A DNA stretch of 64,000 bases from Rhizobium sp. P38BS-XIX (GCF_012641435.1 NZ_JABAIJ010000018.1:38297-102296), one strand, 5' to 3'; shown: positions 53,544 through 63,179, counted from the stretch's first letter. Made by a program: numbers and translations. The notes: a model not told the origin generated them from the sequence alone.

Positions 53544-54035
53544 GGCCTACACGGCTATGACCGGAGCGCAGTTCATCGATGAGGAAATGTTCGGTCGATG
53601 GCGACGCGAAGCAAGGTGCCCGAAAACGTGCACTTCGTCCGCGCCGCCTGCTTATGCCCGATTCTGGGAGGCATCCGCGCATTTGCTTTCGGCGTTTCTG
53701 CCGATGCGCCGCCTTATCGATCCGTCGGTGTCCAGTCGCGGTCCGCCGCATGGCGTCGGCCATGAACCTGATGTCACCTCTCGACCTCAAGGCGTGCTGT
53801 TCACCGCGATGATCGCAGTGTTGCGCGTCTTCTACTCCTGGCTTTTGCCGCAGCAACACCATCAGCCGCTGCGGCGGGCGTCCGGATCGCTGTGGCTCAA
53901 GCTCCGAAGGGGTTTCAAGCCGCCGCAATCTTGCACTGGATTCTTAGATGTGACTTAGCAAGTTGGGCCTTCTCCATTTCCATACTAAATTCTCTGTCCG
54001 ACGGGCCATCACAAAATCGCATAAGGTTAGCGCCG
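53544..54035. other. Region without a convincing gene
   Basis: Open frames exist on both strands (for example 53488-53958 plus and 53530-53928 minus), but their Arg/Ser/Cys-rich translations and lack of motifs or ribosome sites suggest they are chance. The end holds the promoter of the response regulator. Confidence 0.45.
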
Positions 54036-54695
54036 ATGAGAATTCTCGTGGTCGAAGACGATCCCATGCTGGCGCTCGGGCTCCGCCGGGCTCTGACGGA
54101 TGTCGGAATGACCGTCGATTGGGTTGCTGACGGGCGTCTGGCCGAAGAGGCGATGCGTGATGACACCCACGCGGCAGTGCTGCTGGATCTGTCACTTCCA
54201 GCTCCCGATGGTTTGACTTTGCTGAGAGAGGCGCGTCTGCGGGGTTCTGACGTTCCAATCGTCATCATTACCGCACGCGACGATCTCGATGTCCGATTGA
54301 AAGGACTTGATCTCGGCGCCGATGATTTCGTGCTGAAGCCGTTCGAGCCATCGGAGATCATTGCACGCCTTCGGGCTGTCATCCGGCGTCATGCCGGCCA
54401 TGCCACCTCCAAGATCGGGACGGCGCAGGTGGCTCTCGATCTCGCAACACACGAGCTCTCCTATGCCGGCGTGACAGAGGTCCTTCCCTATCGCGAGTTT
54501 GCGCTGATGCGCGCTCTTGTCGAGCGTCCGGGCGTCATCCTGTCGCGTACGCAATTGGAGGAGAAGATTTACGGCTGGGGCGATGAGGTCGAAAGCAATG
54601 CCGTAGAGGTGTTGATCTTTTATATTCGAAGGCGCTTCGATAAAAATATCATCCGCAACGTGCGCGGCGCGGGATGGATGGTGCCGAAGTCATGA
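54036..54695 (+). CDS. OmpR-family response regulator
   Basis: A 219-residue two-domain regulator. The receiver has the acidic pair VVEDD, phosphoacceptor Asp in VLLDLSLPAPDG (about residue 51), and Lys in FVLKPFEP. The winged-helix domain has REFALMRALVERPGVILSRTQLEEKIYG. The ATG at 54036 follows AAGGTTAG. It pairs with the histidine kinase whose start overlaps its stop. Close to QseB/PmrA-like regulators, but no ligand is inferred. Confidence 0.92.
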   Translation: MRILVVEDDPMLALGLRRALTDVGMTVDWVADGRLAEEAMRDDTHAAVLLDLSLPAPDGLTLLREARLRGSDVPIVIITARDDLDVRLKGLDLGADDFVLKPFEPSEIIARLRAVIRRHAGHATSKIGTAQVALDLATHELSYAGVTEVLPYREFALMRALVERPGVILSRTQLEEKIYGWGDEVESNAVEVLIFYIRRRFDKNIIRNVRGAGWMVPKS

Positions 54696-55993
54696 TTTCT
54701 CTTCAAACCGCGACCGCCAGTTCTCTTTCGATCCTGTTTACGGTGATCGCCATCGTCGGTGGCGCGGCATCCTACGCCTTTACAATGAGTGAAAGTAGCG
54801 AGTTTCTCGATCTCCAGCAGCGCCAGATCGCGCGTTACGTGGGTGATCTCACCTTTACTGGCCCGGATCGCGCTGCCGTACCGCCACATGACAGCGAGGA
54901 CGATTACCTGATAGAAGTCAGCTATTCGGACGGTCGCGCTGCCAAGTCGTCGGATAAATCAATTGTCATCCCCGATGAAATGGAAACCGGATTTTCCGAA
55001 TTCTCGGACGGAAAGCGGGATTGGCGGGTGTTTTCAATGGTCACGCCTGAACGAACTGTCCAAGTGGCACAGCAAATGGTGGTGCGTAGAGAACTTGCCA
55101 GAGATGCGGCAGCGAGGGCCACCATTCCGTTTCTCCTGGCCATCCCGCTCTCGTGGCTACTCGTCGCTTTCGTGACGAGACGAATCTTTCGCGATCTCGA
55201 GAAGCTTGGAGGAGCGTTGTCACAGAGGGCGACTGCCGAGACCGTTCCTGTTGATCTCAGCACCATACCGCGGGAGATCTGGCCTTTTGCACGCTCCATG
55301 AATGGCCTGATTGACCGTCTCGGCCTCGCCTTTCGTCAACAGCAGATGTTTCTGTCCGATGCCGCGCATGAGCTAAGAACGCCTCTTTCCGCGCTTACGC
55401 TTCAGATCGGCAATCTCTCCAATCAAGACGGGTCAGACCTCGCTGAGCGCATTTCCGAACTCCGGGCCGGAGCCAGGCGCGTATCCGCGCTTACCGACAA
55501 GCTTCTGAAACTGAGCCGATATGAAGGCGGACAGCCATCCGCCGCGAGTGACGTCCTCAATTTGCCGGAGATCGTCAAAGATGCGATCTCCGGCCTGCTG
55601 ATCGCAGCCGAAGAAAAGGCGCTCGATCTTGGCTTTACCGAGTTGGCCGAAGGCGCCTTGGTTCGCATCAACGCGGATGACTTGAAGACGCTGATAGAAA
55701 CGATCGTCGACAATGCCATTCGATACACACCGAGCGGAGGCTCGGTTGATATCTCCGTCAAAGGTGACACGGAGACAGCCCTGGTCGTCTGCGACAGCGG
55801 CCCGGGCGTGGCCGAGCACGAATTGCCGCGGCTGGCCGAACGCTTCTACCGCGGTTCCGGTGTTGGCGAAGGGACCGGCCTCGGGCTTGCGATCGTCGAA
55901 GCCATTTGCGCCCGGTACGGCCTGGAACTGCGATTGAAGAACCGCACGGATAGCGCCGGATTCGTCGTTACCGTATTGTTTCCATCTCGATAG
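54692..55993 (+). CDS. Sensor histidine kinase
   Basis: A 433-residue kinase: one N-terminal helix, a periplasmic part (about residues 30-150), a second helix near ATIPFLLAIPLSWLLVAFV, HAMP, then phospho-acceptor His in DAAHELRTPLSALTLQ (about residue 227), the N-box IVDNAIRYTPSGG and G-boxes CDSGPGV and GTGLGLAI. It starts by overlapping the response-regulator stop (ATGA). The stimulus is unknown. Confidence 0.92.
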   Translation: MISLQTATASSLSILFTVIAIVGGAASYAFTMSESSEFLDLQQRQIARYVGDLTFTGPDRAAVPPHDSEDDYLIEVSYSDGRAAKSSDKSIVIPDEMETGFSEFSDGKRDWRVFSMVTPERTVQVAQQMVVRRELARDAAARATIPFLLAIPLSWLLVAFVTRRIFRDLEKLGGALSQRATAETVPVDLSTIPREIWPFARSMNGLIDRLGLAFRQQQMFLSDAAHELRTPLSALTLQIGNLSNQDGSDLAERISELRAGARRVSALTDKLLKLSRYEGGQPSAASDVLNLPEIVKDAISGLLIAAEEKALDLGFTELAEGALVRINADDLKTLIETIVDNAIRYTPSGGSVDISVKGDTETALVVCDSGPGVAEHELPRLAERFYRGSGVGEGTGLGLAIVEAICARYGLELRLKNRTDSAGFVVTVLFPSR

Positions 55994-56098
55994 CGTTCAA
56001 ACCCGAGGACGACATACTCTGTGATCGCTCTTAGCCGTTGAGTTCATGTGACTGTCAGCAAATAGGAGCAAGGGTATCCGCGCGATTGGAGACATGCT

Positions 56099-56488
56099 TT
56101 GCGGATACTTCTTGCAGAAGACAATATTCTGTTCGGCGATGCTGTCTGTGATCATCTGCGGTCGACCGGATGGCTGGTGACCTGGGTTACGGGCTATAAG
56201 GCCGCGCTCGAAGCGCTGCACGATGGAGAATTCGATATTCTCTGTCTGGACCGGCAGCTGGGTGATGGGGATGGATTTGATATCCTGCGCCGCAAAGCGC
56301 CGGCTTGCCCGACCATCGTCATGTCTGCGTTCGACCGACTGACTGATCGCCTGGAGGCGAAGCGGTTGGGAGCGGTAGACTATCTGGTCAAACCCTTTGG
56401 AATGCAGCAACTGACGCATCGGATTTGCTTGATCCTGCCGCAAGCTCGCGCCGGACGTCAGACATCGCCGAATGTTTCGCGCTCGTGA
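56099..56488 (+). CDS. Stand-alone receiver-domain protein
   Basis: A 129-residue receiver without an output domain: LLAEDN, phosphoacceptor Asp in ILCLDRQLGDGDGF (about residue 52), and DYLVKPFG near residue 97. The start is a TTG at 56099 with GGAG eight bases upstream; the ATG at 56094 is out of frame. It may relay or quench phosphate from the kinase at 54692, just 105 bases before. A single C-terminal Ser/Arg-rich tail follows. Confidence 0.75.
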   Translation: MRILLAEDNILFGDAVCDHLRSTGWLVTWVTGYKAALEALHDGEFDILCLDRQLGDGDGFDILRRKAPACPTIVMSAFDRLTDRLEAKRLGAVDYLVKPFGMQQLTHRICLILPQARAGRQTSPNVSRS

Positions 56489-56591
56489 AGCATGAAAGAA
56501 CTTTAATCGAAAATCGCCGCAGCCGTTCAGGCGCATGTCAGTTTATTCCGGCATTTCCTTGCGTCATCACGCAAGGAGTGGCTCGAGAGCA

Positions 56592-57197
56592 ATGACCAGA
56601 TTTCGCAAGGCAGTTCTGTCAATTCTTGGGGTTATCGGAATTGTCGGCGCCAGCTGCGGAGCCTATGCAGGTTTGCTCCAGTATACCGGTAACTTCCATC
56701 CTGTTATCGACGGTCAAATATATCGATCTGCCCAGCCTTCTGGCGCGGATCTCGCCGCTTATGTGCAGGCTCATGGAATCAAGACTGTCATCAACTTGAG
56801 AGGCTCTCATCCGGGATCCGCCTGGTATGACGAGGAGGTCAAATCCTCTCGAGAGCTTGGTTTGGTGCATATCGATTTCGGCATGTCATCGGCTCGACTC
56901 GTATCGCCGGCCAAGGCAGATCGCCTAGTGCAGTTGATGGAGAATGCACCAAAACCAATCCTTATTCACTGCCAGGCAGGCGCTGATCGGAGCGGTCTGG
57001 CATCCGCACTTTTCGTGAGAAAGATTGCGGGCCTCGATGAGGCAAAAGCAGAAGATCAGCTATCGTTCTATTACGGACATGTCGGCATTCCGGTCGTGTC
57101 CCGCGCCTACGCCATGGATCAAAGCTGGGAGAATATCGAAGCTCAAGATCGGCAACAGGCAAAGGCAGATCTATCGACCGGAGCAACGGTTCGATAG
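56592..57197 (+). CDS. Membrane-anchored tyrosine-phosphatase-like protein
   Basis: A 201-residue protein with an N-terminal signal anchor (AVLSILGVIGIVGASCGAYAGLL) and a DSP/PTP-like domain carrying HCQAGADRSGLAS (CX5R). The block NFHPVIDGQIYRSAQPSGADLAAYVQAHGIKTVINLRG is typical of bacterial members in which the catalytic domain faces the periplasm. The target may be a polysaccharide phosphate or protein. An overlapping longer frame from 56535 is less likely. Confidence 0.82.
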   Translation: MTRFRKAVLSILGVIGIVGASCGAYAGLLQYTGNFHPVIDGQIYRSAQPSGADLAAYVQAHGIKTVINLRGSHPGSAWYDEEVKSSRELGLVHIDFGMSSARLVSPAKADRLVQLMENAPKPILIHCQAGADRSGLASALFVRKIAGLDEAKAEDQLSFYYGHVGIPVVSRAYAMDQSWENIEAQDRQQAKADLSTGATVR

Positions 57198-57365
57198 ATT
57201 AAAACGGCTAATCATGTTCATGGCATAGATGATCGATCGCTATCGTTACTCGCGTCATATCTTTCGAGACCACGAACAAGCGATATGCATCGCCAGATGC
57301 ACCGACCCTATTAGCATCATCAAGATATATAAAGACAATCCGTATAGTATGGATCGGAATGCACA

Positions 57366-59315
57366 GTGCTGCAGACTCAGGCAAATCAAACAAAATATAA
57401 GCCTGGCTCCAAAAGGCCATATGTAATCGCAGCTGTCGGCGTCGTTATTGACATTGTAAGTTTCATCGTCTTTGTCAGGTTTGGTATCAATCCCGCGCAA
57501 GCTCACGTTATCAGCTTTTTTTGCAGCTCCATTTTCTATTTGACCGCAATACATGCGGGCAGTTTTGCCTCCGATAGGCGGAAAGCACCGTTCAAGACAC
57601 TTCTTGTGATCGCTTTTCTCTTCATTCTCATTCTTTGTATGAGAGGCGGAATTGTCGCGACGTGTCTTTTCACATTGAAACTTCCCGTGGTAGCCGTTGA
57701 CGCTCTAGCATCATTTTCAACATTGGGAATGGTTGTCGTTGCAAGAAAGATCATTCTGAAGTTAGATGATTTTCATTCAGACGGTGTGCTGTTAGCCTCA
57801 GCTGGTGCAATTGCCTATCTGGTCGTTCTTCGGCTTCTGTATCTTGGGCAGTCCAATCTTCTGCCGGAGGAAGCCTATTATTGGAACTACGCGCAACATC
57901 TTGATATCGGATATCTTGATCATCCGCCGATGGTTGCATGGTTGATCTGGATCGGTACGAAGCTGTTCGGAGACCATGAGTTCGGTGTTCGCATCGGCGC
58001 TTTTCTTTGCTGGTTTGCCACCGCATCATTCTCGTATGCGTATGGGCGAAATCTCTTCGGAAAACCTGTTGCCGTTGGCTGCCTGTTGCTGGTTGCCGTC
58101 GCGCCGTTTTACTTCTCGACCGGCTTTTTTATGATGCCGGACGCACCTTTGACGGCGTCTTGGGCTGCCACGCTATATTTCCTCGAGCGCGCGCTGGTGG
58201 GCGGCAGACAAAAAGCATGGCTCGGCGCCGGGCTGGCGTTGGGGCTGGGATTGCTGTCAAAATACACCATCGTCTTGCTGGGACCGGCCGCCCTTCTGTT
58301 CATGTTGATCGATCCGAAATCGCGCCGCTGGTTCGGCCGGATGGAGCCGTATCTTGCCGCAGCCTTGTCGATCATCCTGTTTTCACCGGTTATTTACTGG
58401 AACGCCACCCATCAATGGATGTCCTTCGCGTTCCAGGGATCCCGGCGCGTCAGCGCAGCATTTCACTTTACGCTGCCATCGCTCATCATAAGCGCGGCCG
58501 TCCTCATAACGCCTCCCGGGCTTGTCGCCGCAATCATCGGGCTGAAATCCAATCTTGCTGCTCTGCGTCATCGGACAGGCGATCGGCGAATGCTTTTCGT
58601 GCTTCTCTTCACACTGGTTCCGCTTGCTGTTTTCGTCGTGTTCAGTCTGTCGCATGAAAACAAGCCAAACTGGACGGGTCCTTTATGGCTCGCGATTTTG
58701 CCATCCGTGGCCTCCGTGCTGGTCCGATCCTTGGAGCGAAGCACCGATACCGATCGCAAGCCGAGGCGCATCTGGCTTGCGACGATCGGCATTGCGATGT
58801 CGGTCTACGCCGTGTTGTTTCACTATGTTGCGTTGGGCTTTCCCGGCGTGGGCTACATTCACAACATTCGCACACTTCCGGTGGCCTGGAATGAGTTCGG
58901 CAAGGCAGTTGGCGACATCAAGGCGGAGATCGCAAAGGACAGCCCCAAGCCTGTCGTTCTGATCGGAACAGACAAGTATTTTCTCGCAAGCGAGATGGCC
59001 TTTTACGCGCGACAGGCAGCCTCTCTTCCGGCCAATTCCGTCGGACAAAGTGCCATCGGTAGCGACAGCCTCATGTACGATGTCTGGTATCCAGCGGATA
59101 GCCTTCGCGGGGATACGGCAATCCTTGTCTCCCTGAAGCGAAACGAGCTGCAGCAGGAGAACCTGGCGCAATATTTCTCTCGTCTCGACGATATCAACGA
59201 ACAAGTGGTGCGCAAGAACGGCCGTACCGTCGGCACATTCTATTATCGCGTCGGCCACGATCTCGGCGCCTGCCAGGATGCGCCCGCCGGCTGCGCGCAG
59301 CCGGCGTCTCAATAG
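57366..59315 (+). CDS. GT39-type glycosyltransferase with a GtrA-like N-terminus
   Basis: A 649-residue polytopic membrane protein. About residues 15-130 read like a GtrA domain (four helices, GVVIDIVSFIVFVRFGINPAQAHVISFFCSSIFYLTA). The rest is an ArnT/PMT-like GT39 enzyme: the catalytic acid region EEAYYWNYAQHLDIGYLDHPPMVAWLI, then a dozen hydrophobic segments and a soluble C-terminus. Family members transfer sugar from a polyprenyl-phosphate donor. The donor could be made by the GT2-GtrA enzyme downstream. It starts at a GTG; the 5' part is markedly AT-richer than its neighbours. Confidence 0.78.
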   Translation: MLQTQANQTKYKPGSKRPYVIAAVGVVIDIVSFIVFVRFGINPAQAHVISFFCSSIFYLTAIHAGSFASDRRKAPFKTLLVIAFLFILILCMRGGIVATCLFTLKLPVVAVDALASFSTLGMVVVARKIILKLDDFHSDGVLLASAGAIAYLVVLRLLYLGQSNLLPEEAYYWNYAQHLDIGYLDHPPMVAWLIWIGTKLFGDHEFGVRIGAFLCWFATASFSYAYGRNLFGKPVAVGCLLLVAVAPFYFSTGFFMMPDAPLTASWAATLYFLERALVGGRQKAWLGAGLALGLGLLSKYTIVLLGPAALLFMLIDPKSRRWFGRMEPYLAAALSIILFSPVIYWNATHQWMSFAFQGSRRVSAAFHFTLPSLIISAAVLITPPGLVAAIIGLKSNLAALRHRTGDRRMLFVLLFTLVPLAVFVVFSLSHENKPNWTGPLWLAILPSVASVLVRSLERSTDTDRKPRRIWLATIGIAMSVYAVLFHYVALGFPGVGYIHNIRTLPVAWNEFGKAVGDIKAEIAKDSPKPVVLIGTDKYFLASEMAFYARQAASLPANSVGQSAIGSDSLMYDVWYPADSLRGDTAILVSLKRNELQQENLAQYFSRLDDINEQVVRKNGRTVGTFYYRVGHDLGACQDAPAGCAQPASQ

Positions 59316-59551
59316 AGGCTTACTTTGCCGGCAACTCTTCAAGCGCAGGATTTGCCCGAAATTTCCTCACGAATTCAGAGTATTGTCAGGTGCCCATGGA
59401 ATAGTGCCGGCATCGAAGTCGCTTCAGGCGTCATGGCGAGCCGACAAGCGATGAAGAGCAAAAGGATACTGACTGGCCACTTTGCCGCTGCGGCGGCCGA
59501 GCGAGCCGGAGCGTGTTTCTGCGCGACTTCGTCGATTTAACTCGCCCGTTC

Positions 59552-60733
59552 ATGTTGGAACAATTTACGCCTATGAATTCTTCTCAATTAATCGCTCTCG
59601 ACGCACGCGACGGGGATTCGGCCGTGTCATTTTCTCCCCCCGCACAACGGGCGGGGCTGGAATTGTCTGTCGTGGTCCCAACCTTCAATGAGCGGGAGAA
59701 TGTCATCCCCTTGGTGGAGCGCCTGCGCAAGGCGCTTGCTGGAATTTCCTGGGAGGTCATCTTTGTCGACGACGATTCCACCGATAGAACCGTCGATGTG
59801 GTCAGAGATTTATCCATTAACGATCCGCGTATCCGCGCAATCAGACGCGTCCACAGACGAGGACTTGCAGGCGCGTGCCTTGAGGGCATCTTGTCGACGT
59901 CAGCGCCGATTGTCGCGGTGATGGACGCCGATTTGCAGCATGATGAAACACGGCTGGCGACGATGCTCTCCATGATGCGCGGCGGCCGGACCGATCTTGT
60001 GGTTGCGACACGATATTCCGGTGATGGCTCTTCCGGTCAGGGGTTCAACCGTATTCGCCAGGCCGGCAGTCATATGGCCATCGGTATGGCCAAGCGACTC
60101 TTGAAGGTGGAGACATCCGATCCGATGAGTGGCTTCTTCATGGTGCGGCGGACTTTGATCGATGAGCTTGCACCCAAGCTCTCGCAGCAAGGTTTCAAGA
60201 TATTGCTCGACATCATCGCGTCGTCTCCCATGCCGCTCAGCATTGGCGAGATATCATACGTGTTCAGGCCGAGAATCCATGGCGAAAGCAAACTGGACGC
60301 ATCCGTCGTGCTGGAATATCTCGGGCTGCTGGTCGCGAAATGGTCAAGGGATCTCATTTCTCCGCGAATGGTTCTGTTTGGTCTTGTCGGCCTGAGCGGT
60401 GTCGTCGTCCATTTGAGCATGCTTCGCCTGCTGCTGACGGCCGGCTTGCCATTTGCAGCTGGTCAAGCGGTTGCCATGCTGTTTGCCGTGGTTTCCAATT
60501 ACACGTTGAACAATGCACTGACCTATCGAGATCGCCGTCGACGCGGCTTGCACTTCCTGACCGGCATGATGATGTTTGCTGCACTCTGCAGCCTGGGCGT
60601 TCTTGCTGGAACAGGCGTGTCGTCGCTCTTTTACTCGCAAGAACCACAATGGTGGTTGGCGGGCCTCGCGGGCGCTGTCATTGGCGCGGGATGGAACTAT
60701 ATCACCAGCTCTATGATTACCTGGAGACGGTGA
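59552..60733 (+). CDS. Polyprenyl-phosphate glycosyltransferase (GT2, DPM1-like) with a C-terminal GtrA domain
   Basis: A 393-residue enzyme with a cytoplasmic GT2 domain, LSVVVPTFNERENVIPLVERL near residue 30, DDDSTDRT, MDADLQHDE and FKILLDIIA, then four membrane helices of a GtrA domain (FGLVGLSGVVVHLSMLRLLL, SNYTLNNALTYRDRRR). It loads a sugar on a lipid carrier, likely for the GT39 protein before it. ATG starts at 59552 and 59573 are both possible, with no strong ribosome site. Confidence 0.85.
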   Translation: MLEQFTPMNSSQLIALDARDGDSAVSFSPPAQRAGLELSVVVPTFNERENVIPLVERLRKALAGISWEVIFVDDDSTDRTVDVVRDLSINDPRIRAIRRVHRRGLAGACLEGILSTSAPIVAVMDADLQHDETRLATMLSMMRGGRTDLVVATRYSGDGSSGQGFNRIRQAGSHMAIGMAKRLLKVETSDPMSGFFMVRRTLIDELAPKLSQQGFKILLDIIASSPMPLSIGEISYVFRPRIHGESKLDASVVLEYLGLLVAKWSRDLISPRMVLFGLVGLSGVVVHLSMLRLLLTAGLPFAAGQAVAMLFAVVSNYTLNNALTYRDRRRRGLHFLTGMMMFAALCSLGVLAGTGVSSLFYSQEPQWWLAGLAGAVIGAGWNYITSSMITWRR

Positions 60734-60812
60734 AGCTGTCCGGATCACGGACGATGATATCCGTGGCGCGATCGTTGAGAAACGCAGTGACTAGAGGTAG
60801 GAAGCCCTCTTG

Positions 60813-62225
60813 CTAGCTTGACTCGTGTCTGGCACGGGAGTCGGGGAGCTGTGATGATCGCGCGGGCTCCAATCCCGGAAAGCAGAGACTTACCCTCAAG
60901 CCCGGTCCGTTGTCGTCTAGCGAGATGCGTGCAGCGTGCAGATCGGCGATTGCTTTGACCAGGCTCAATCCGAGACCGTTGCCCGGCGTGGTGCGGCTCT
61001 TGTCGAGCCGATAGAGCCGCCGAAAAACGAGCTCCCGCTCCGCCTCCGGTATGCCCGGGCCGCTGTCCGATATGCTGGCGCGGTACGACTGTGGATCAAT
61101 GGAGAGCGACATGATGATGGTCGTTCCCGGCGGACAGTGCGTTATCGCGTTCTCGACAAGGTTGACGAAGAGCTGGGTCAACAACTCATTGTCGCCGTTG
61201 ATGAGGCAAGGGCCGGAAACGGTCGGCAGCACCACGAGCTTTTGCAGATTGTCTTCAGCAACATCCGCATAGATCTCCGCGACCGAACTCATAATGTCCC
61301 AGAGATTGACGATCTTGAAGCGTGTCCTTCGCGCTCCCGCCTCGATTTGGGAAATCCGCAGCAATGCTTCGAACGTGGCGTTTATCCTGGCAATCTCGTC
61401 TTTCGCGTCGAACATCAGATCTTCGACATTTCCACCTTGTTCCAGTCTCTGCAGAGACTGCTCGATCGTCAGGCCAAGGCGATTGAGCGGCGTTTTCAGG
61501 TCGTGAGCAATATCGGCGCTTACCTGCCGCATTCCCTCAACGAGGCTGGATAACCGCGAAAGCGCCTCGTTCATATGCGACGAGACCACATCGATATCGT
61601 CGCCATTTCCGCGAATTGGTATCCGTCGCGCCAGATTTCCCGCGGAGACGTCGACCATCGTAGTCTCGATGGAATCGAGACGGCGTTGCGTGCGGCGCGC
61701 GAGAAACGTTCCTCCGAGCACCATCGTGGCGATAATGACGACGGATGCCCAGGCAAAGCTGACCAACGCGATCTTTTCGATACGGTCGATTTCGCGATAG
61801 CTCTGACCAACAATCAGTCCGTTACCGCCGACGACACCGGCCTTGATCCTGATCGGATCTTCCTCCTCCATTCCCAGCATGGCGGCGGGGAGGGTTGATA
61901 GCCCCTGATCGACGCGAGTGAGCTGAACGTTGCCGGCAAGTTTCTGACCGTTCGAATCGACCAGGAGAAAGATCTGGTCTTCTGGACGTTTCAAGGCGGA
62001 ATAGGTCGAAACCGCCGCGACCAGATCTTCCAGGTCGTTCGAGGAAAAGGTCGAGGCGACGACTGAATACGTGTCTTGAATGGAAACGTCGAGCGATCGC
62101 GAAAGCTCGCGTTTCATCAGACCATAGGCAACCAGACCGGCAATCAAAAACGCGATGATGAAGAAGAGGCCAAAGGAGAGCGCTAGACGAAAAGGCGTGC
62201 TGCGCAGAAGCCTATCGCGGCGCAT
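60813..62225 (-). CDS. Sensor histidine kinase
   Basis: A 470-residue kinase: helix 1 (ALSFGLFFIIAFLIAGLVAYGL), periplasmic part, helix 2 (VSFAWASVVIIATMVLGGTFLA), HAMP, then the phospho-acceptor His in DIAHDLKTPLNRLGLTIEQ (about residue 260), N-box VENAITHCPPG, and SDSGPGIP, GNGLGLSLVKAI. I start at the ATG at 62225, which overlaps the response-regulator gene by 14 bases. HDLKTPL in place of HELRTPL is a common rhizobial variant. Confidence 0.9.
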   Translation of the reverse strand: MRRDRLLRSTPFRLALSFGLFFIIAFLIAGLVAYGLMKRELSRSLDVSIQDTYSVVASTFSSNDLEDLVAAVSTYSALKRPEDQIFLLVDSNGQKLAGNVQLTRVDQGLSTLPAAMLGMEEEDPIRIKAGVVGGNGLIVGQSYREIDRIEKIALVSFAWASVVIIATMVLGGTFLARRTQRRLDSIETTMVDVSAGNLARRIPIRGNGDDIDVVSSHMNEALSRLSSLVEGMRQVSADIAHDLKTPLNRLGLTIEQSLQRLEQGGNVEDLMFDAKDEIARINATFEALLRISQIEAGARRTRFKIVNLWDIMSSVAEIYADVAEDNLQKLVVLPTVSGPCLINGDNELLTQLFVNLVENAITHCPPGTTIIMSLSIDPQSYRASISDSGPGIPEAERELVFRRLYRLDKSRTTPGNGLGLSLVKAIADLHAARISLDDNGPGLRVSLCFPGLEPARSSQLPDSRARHESS

Positions 62226-62889
62226 GAATGCAATATCCGGTGTTTCGAACGGTATGGAGAAGAGGGACGTCGAATGGCTTGTCGATCTTCGCACGCAACC
62301 TGCTGATATGGGTTTCGACGACACTGGTCTTCGGATCGAAATGGAAATCCCACACGCGTTCGAGCAGCATGGTTCGCGTCAGCACGCGACCTTCGCCACG
62401 CATGAGGACTTCCAATAGCGTAAATTCACGCGGTTGGAGTTCGATGGCAACCCCGCGCCTCTGAACCTGGCGTCTGGCTATGTCCAGTTCGAGATCGGCG
62501 ACCTTTAGAACAATCTTTTCGTCTTGGACCGGTGGACGCCGCGCCAATGCATTGAGCCGCGCCATCAACTCGGAAAATGCGAAAGGCTTTGTGAGGTAGT
62601 CGTCGCCACCGGCCTCCAGCCCTTCCACCCGATCATCGACGCCGCTGATGGACGTGAGAAACGGCGCGGGCGTCTTGACCTTGGCTGCCCTTGCGGCCTT
62701 GACCAGCGAGAGACCATCCAAGCCAGGGATCATTCGATCGCCAACCAGGACGTCGTAGCTTTCGCGGGTAACTTGGAAAAGAGCGTCCGTTCCGTCCTTG
62801 AGCGTCTCACAGCTATGGCCGGCTTCGACAAGGCCTCGCGCGATATATTCCGCGGTTTTCGGATCGTCTTCTACGAGAAGAATCTTCAT
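62212..62889 (-). CDS. OmpR-family response regulator
   Basis: A 225-residue regulator: LVEDD, the phosphoacceptor Asp in DVLVGDRMIPGLDG (about residue 51), DYLTKPFAF, then a winged helix with REFTLLEVLMRGEGRVLTRTMLLERVWDFHF. The start at 62889 begins MKILLVEDD; upstream, two CTTAC-N6-GTAAG palindromes may be its own sites. It forms an operon with the kinase downstream. Confidence 0.92.
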   Translation of the reverse strand: MKILLVEDDPKTAEYIARGLVEAGHSCETLKDGTDALFQVTRESYDVLVGDRMIPGLDGLSLVKAARAAKVKTPAPFLTSISGVDDRVEGLEAGGDDYLTKPFAFSELMARLNALARRPPVQDEKIVLKVADLELDIARRQVQRRGVAIELQPREFTLLEVLMRGEGRVLTRTMLLERVWDFHFDPKTSVVETHISRLRAKIDKPFDVPLLHTVRNTGYCIHAPR

Positions 62890-62969
62890 GTTCAGGACGG
62901 ACGCCTCATCTGCGCAATCAACTTCACCACATATTTGCCTGAAGAAGTTGTCTCTCACCTGAACGTCCG

Positions 62970-62985
62970 CTTACAAATTCGTAAG
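62970..62985. promoter_or_regulatory. CTTAC-N6-GTAAG palindrome, copy 1
   Basis: CTTACAAATTCGTAAG, with 5-bp perfect arms, lies 81 bases upstream of the response-regulator start. A sister copy is centred 41 bp away (about four helical turns), so both face one side of the DNA. Likely bound by the regulator at 62212. Confidence 0.55.
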
Positions 62986-63010
62986 GTCTTGGACACCACG
63001 CACTTGCATT

Positions 63011-63026
63011 CTTACGAAATGGTAAG
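63011..63026. promoter_or_regulatory. CTTAC-N6-GTAAG palindrome, copy 2
   Basis: CTTACGAAATGGTAAG shares the arms of copy 1 and lies between the response regulator and the divergent DedA/YqaA-like gene, so it could influence either promoter. Confidence 0.55.
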
Positions 63027-63179
63027 ACTGCAGCAAGTTTTGCGTAAAGCGGCTTGGGTAGCATTCATGTGTTTGCTTGAGGCACGGCAGTCCATTTCGT
63101 TTTTCGGTGCAGTTGTGCACCATTCAAGGTAGGCCGCCTCATCCCATGCGATTGGTTATGACACTAGAATGAAGGTAAG

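Noticed and set aside
53488..53958. Possible genes on both strands in the 53.5-54.0 kb gap
   Set aside because: Translations are Ser/Arg/Cys-rich, have no motifs, overlap each other on opposite strands and lack ribosome sites.
56094..56098. ATG at 56094 as the start of the receiver protein
   Set aside because: It is out of frame with the receiver domain; the in-frame start is the TTG at 56099.
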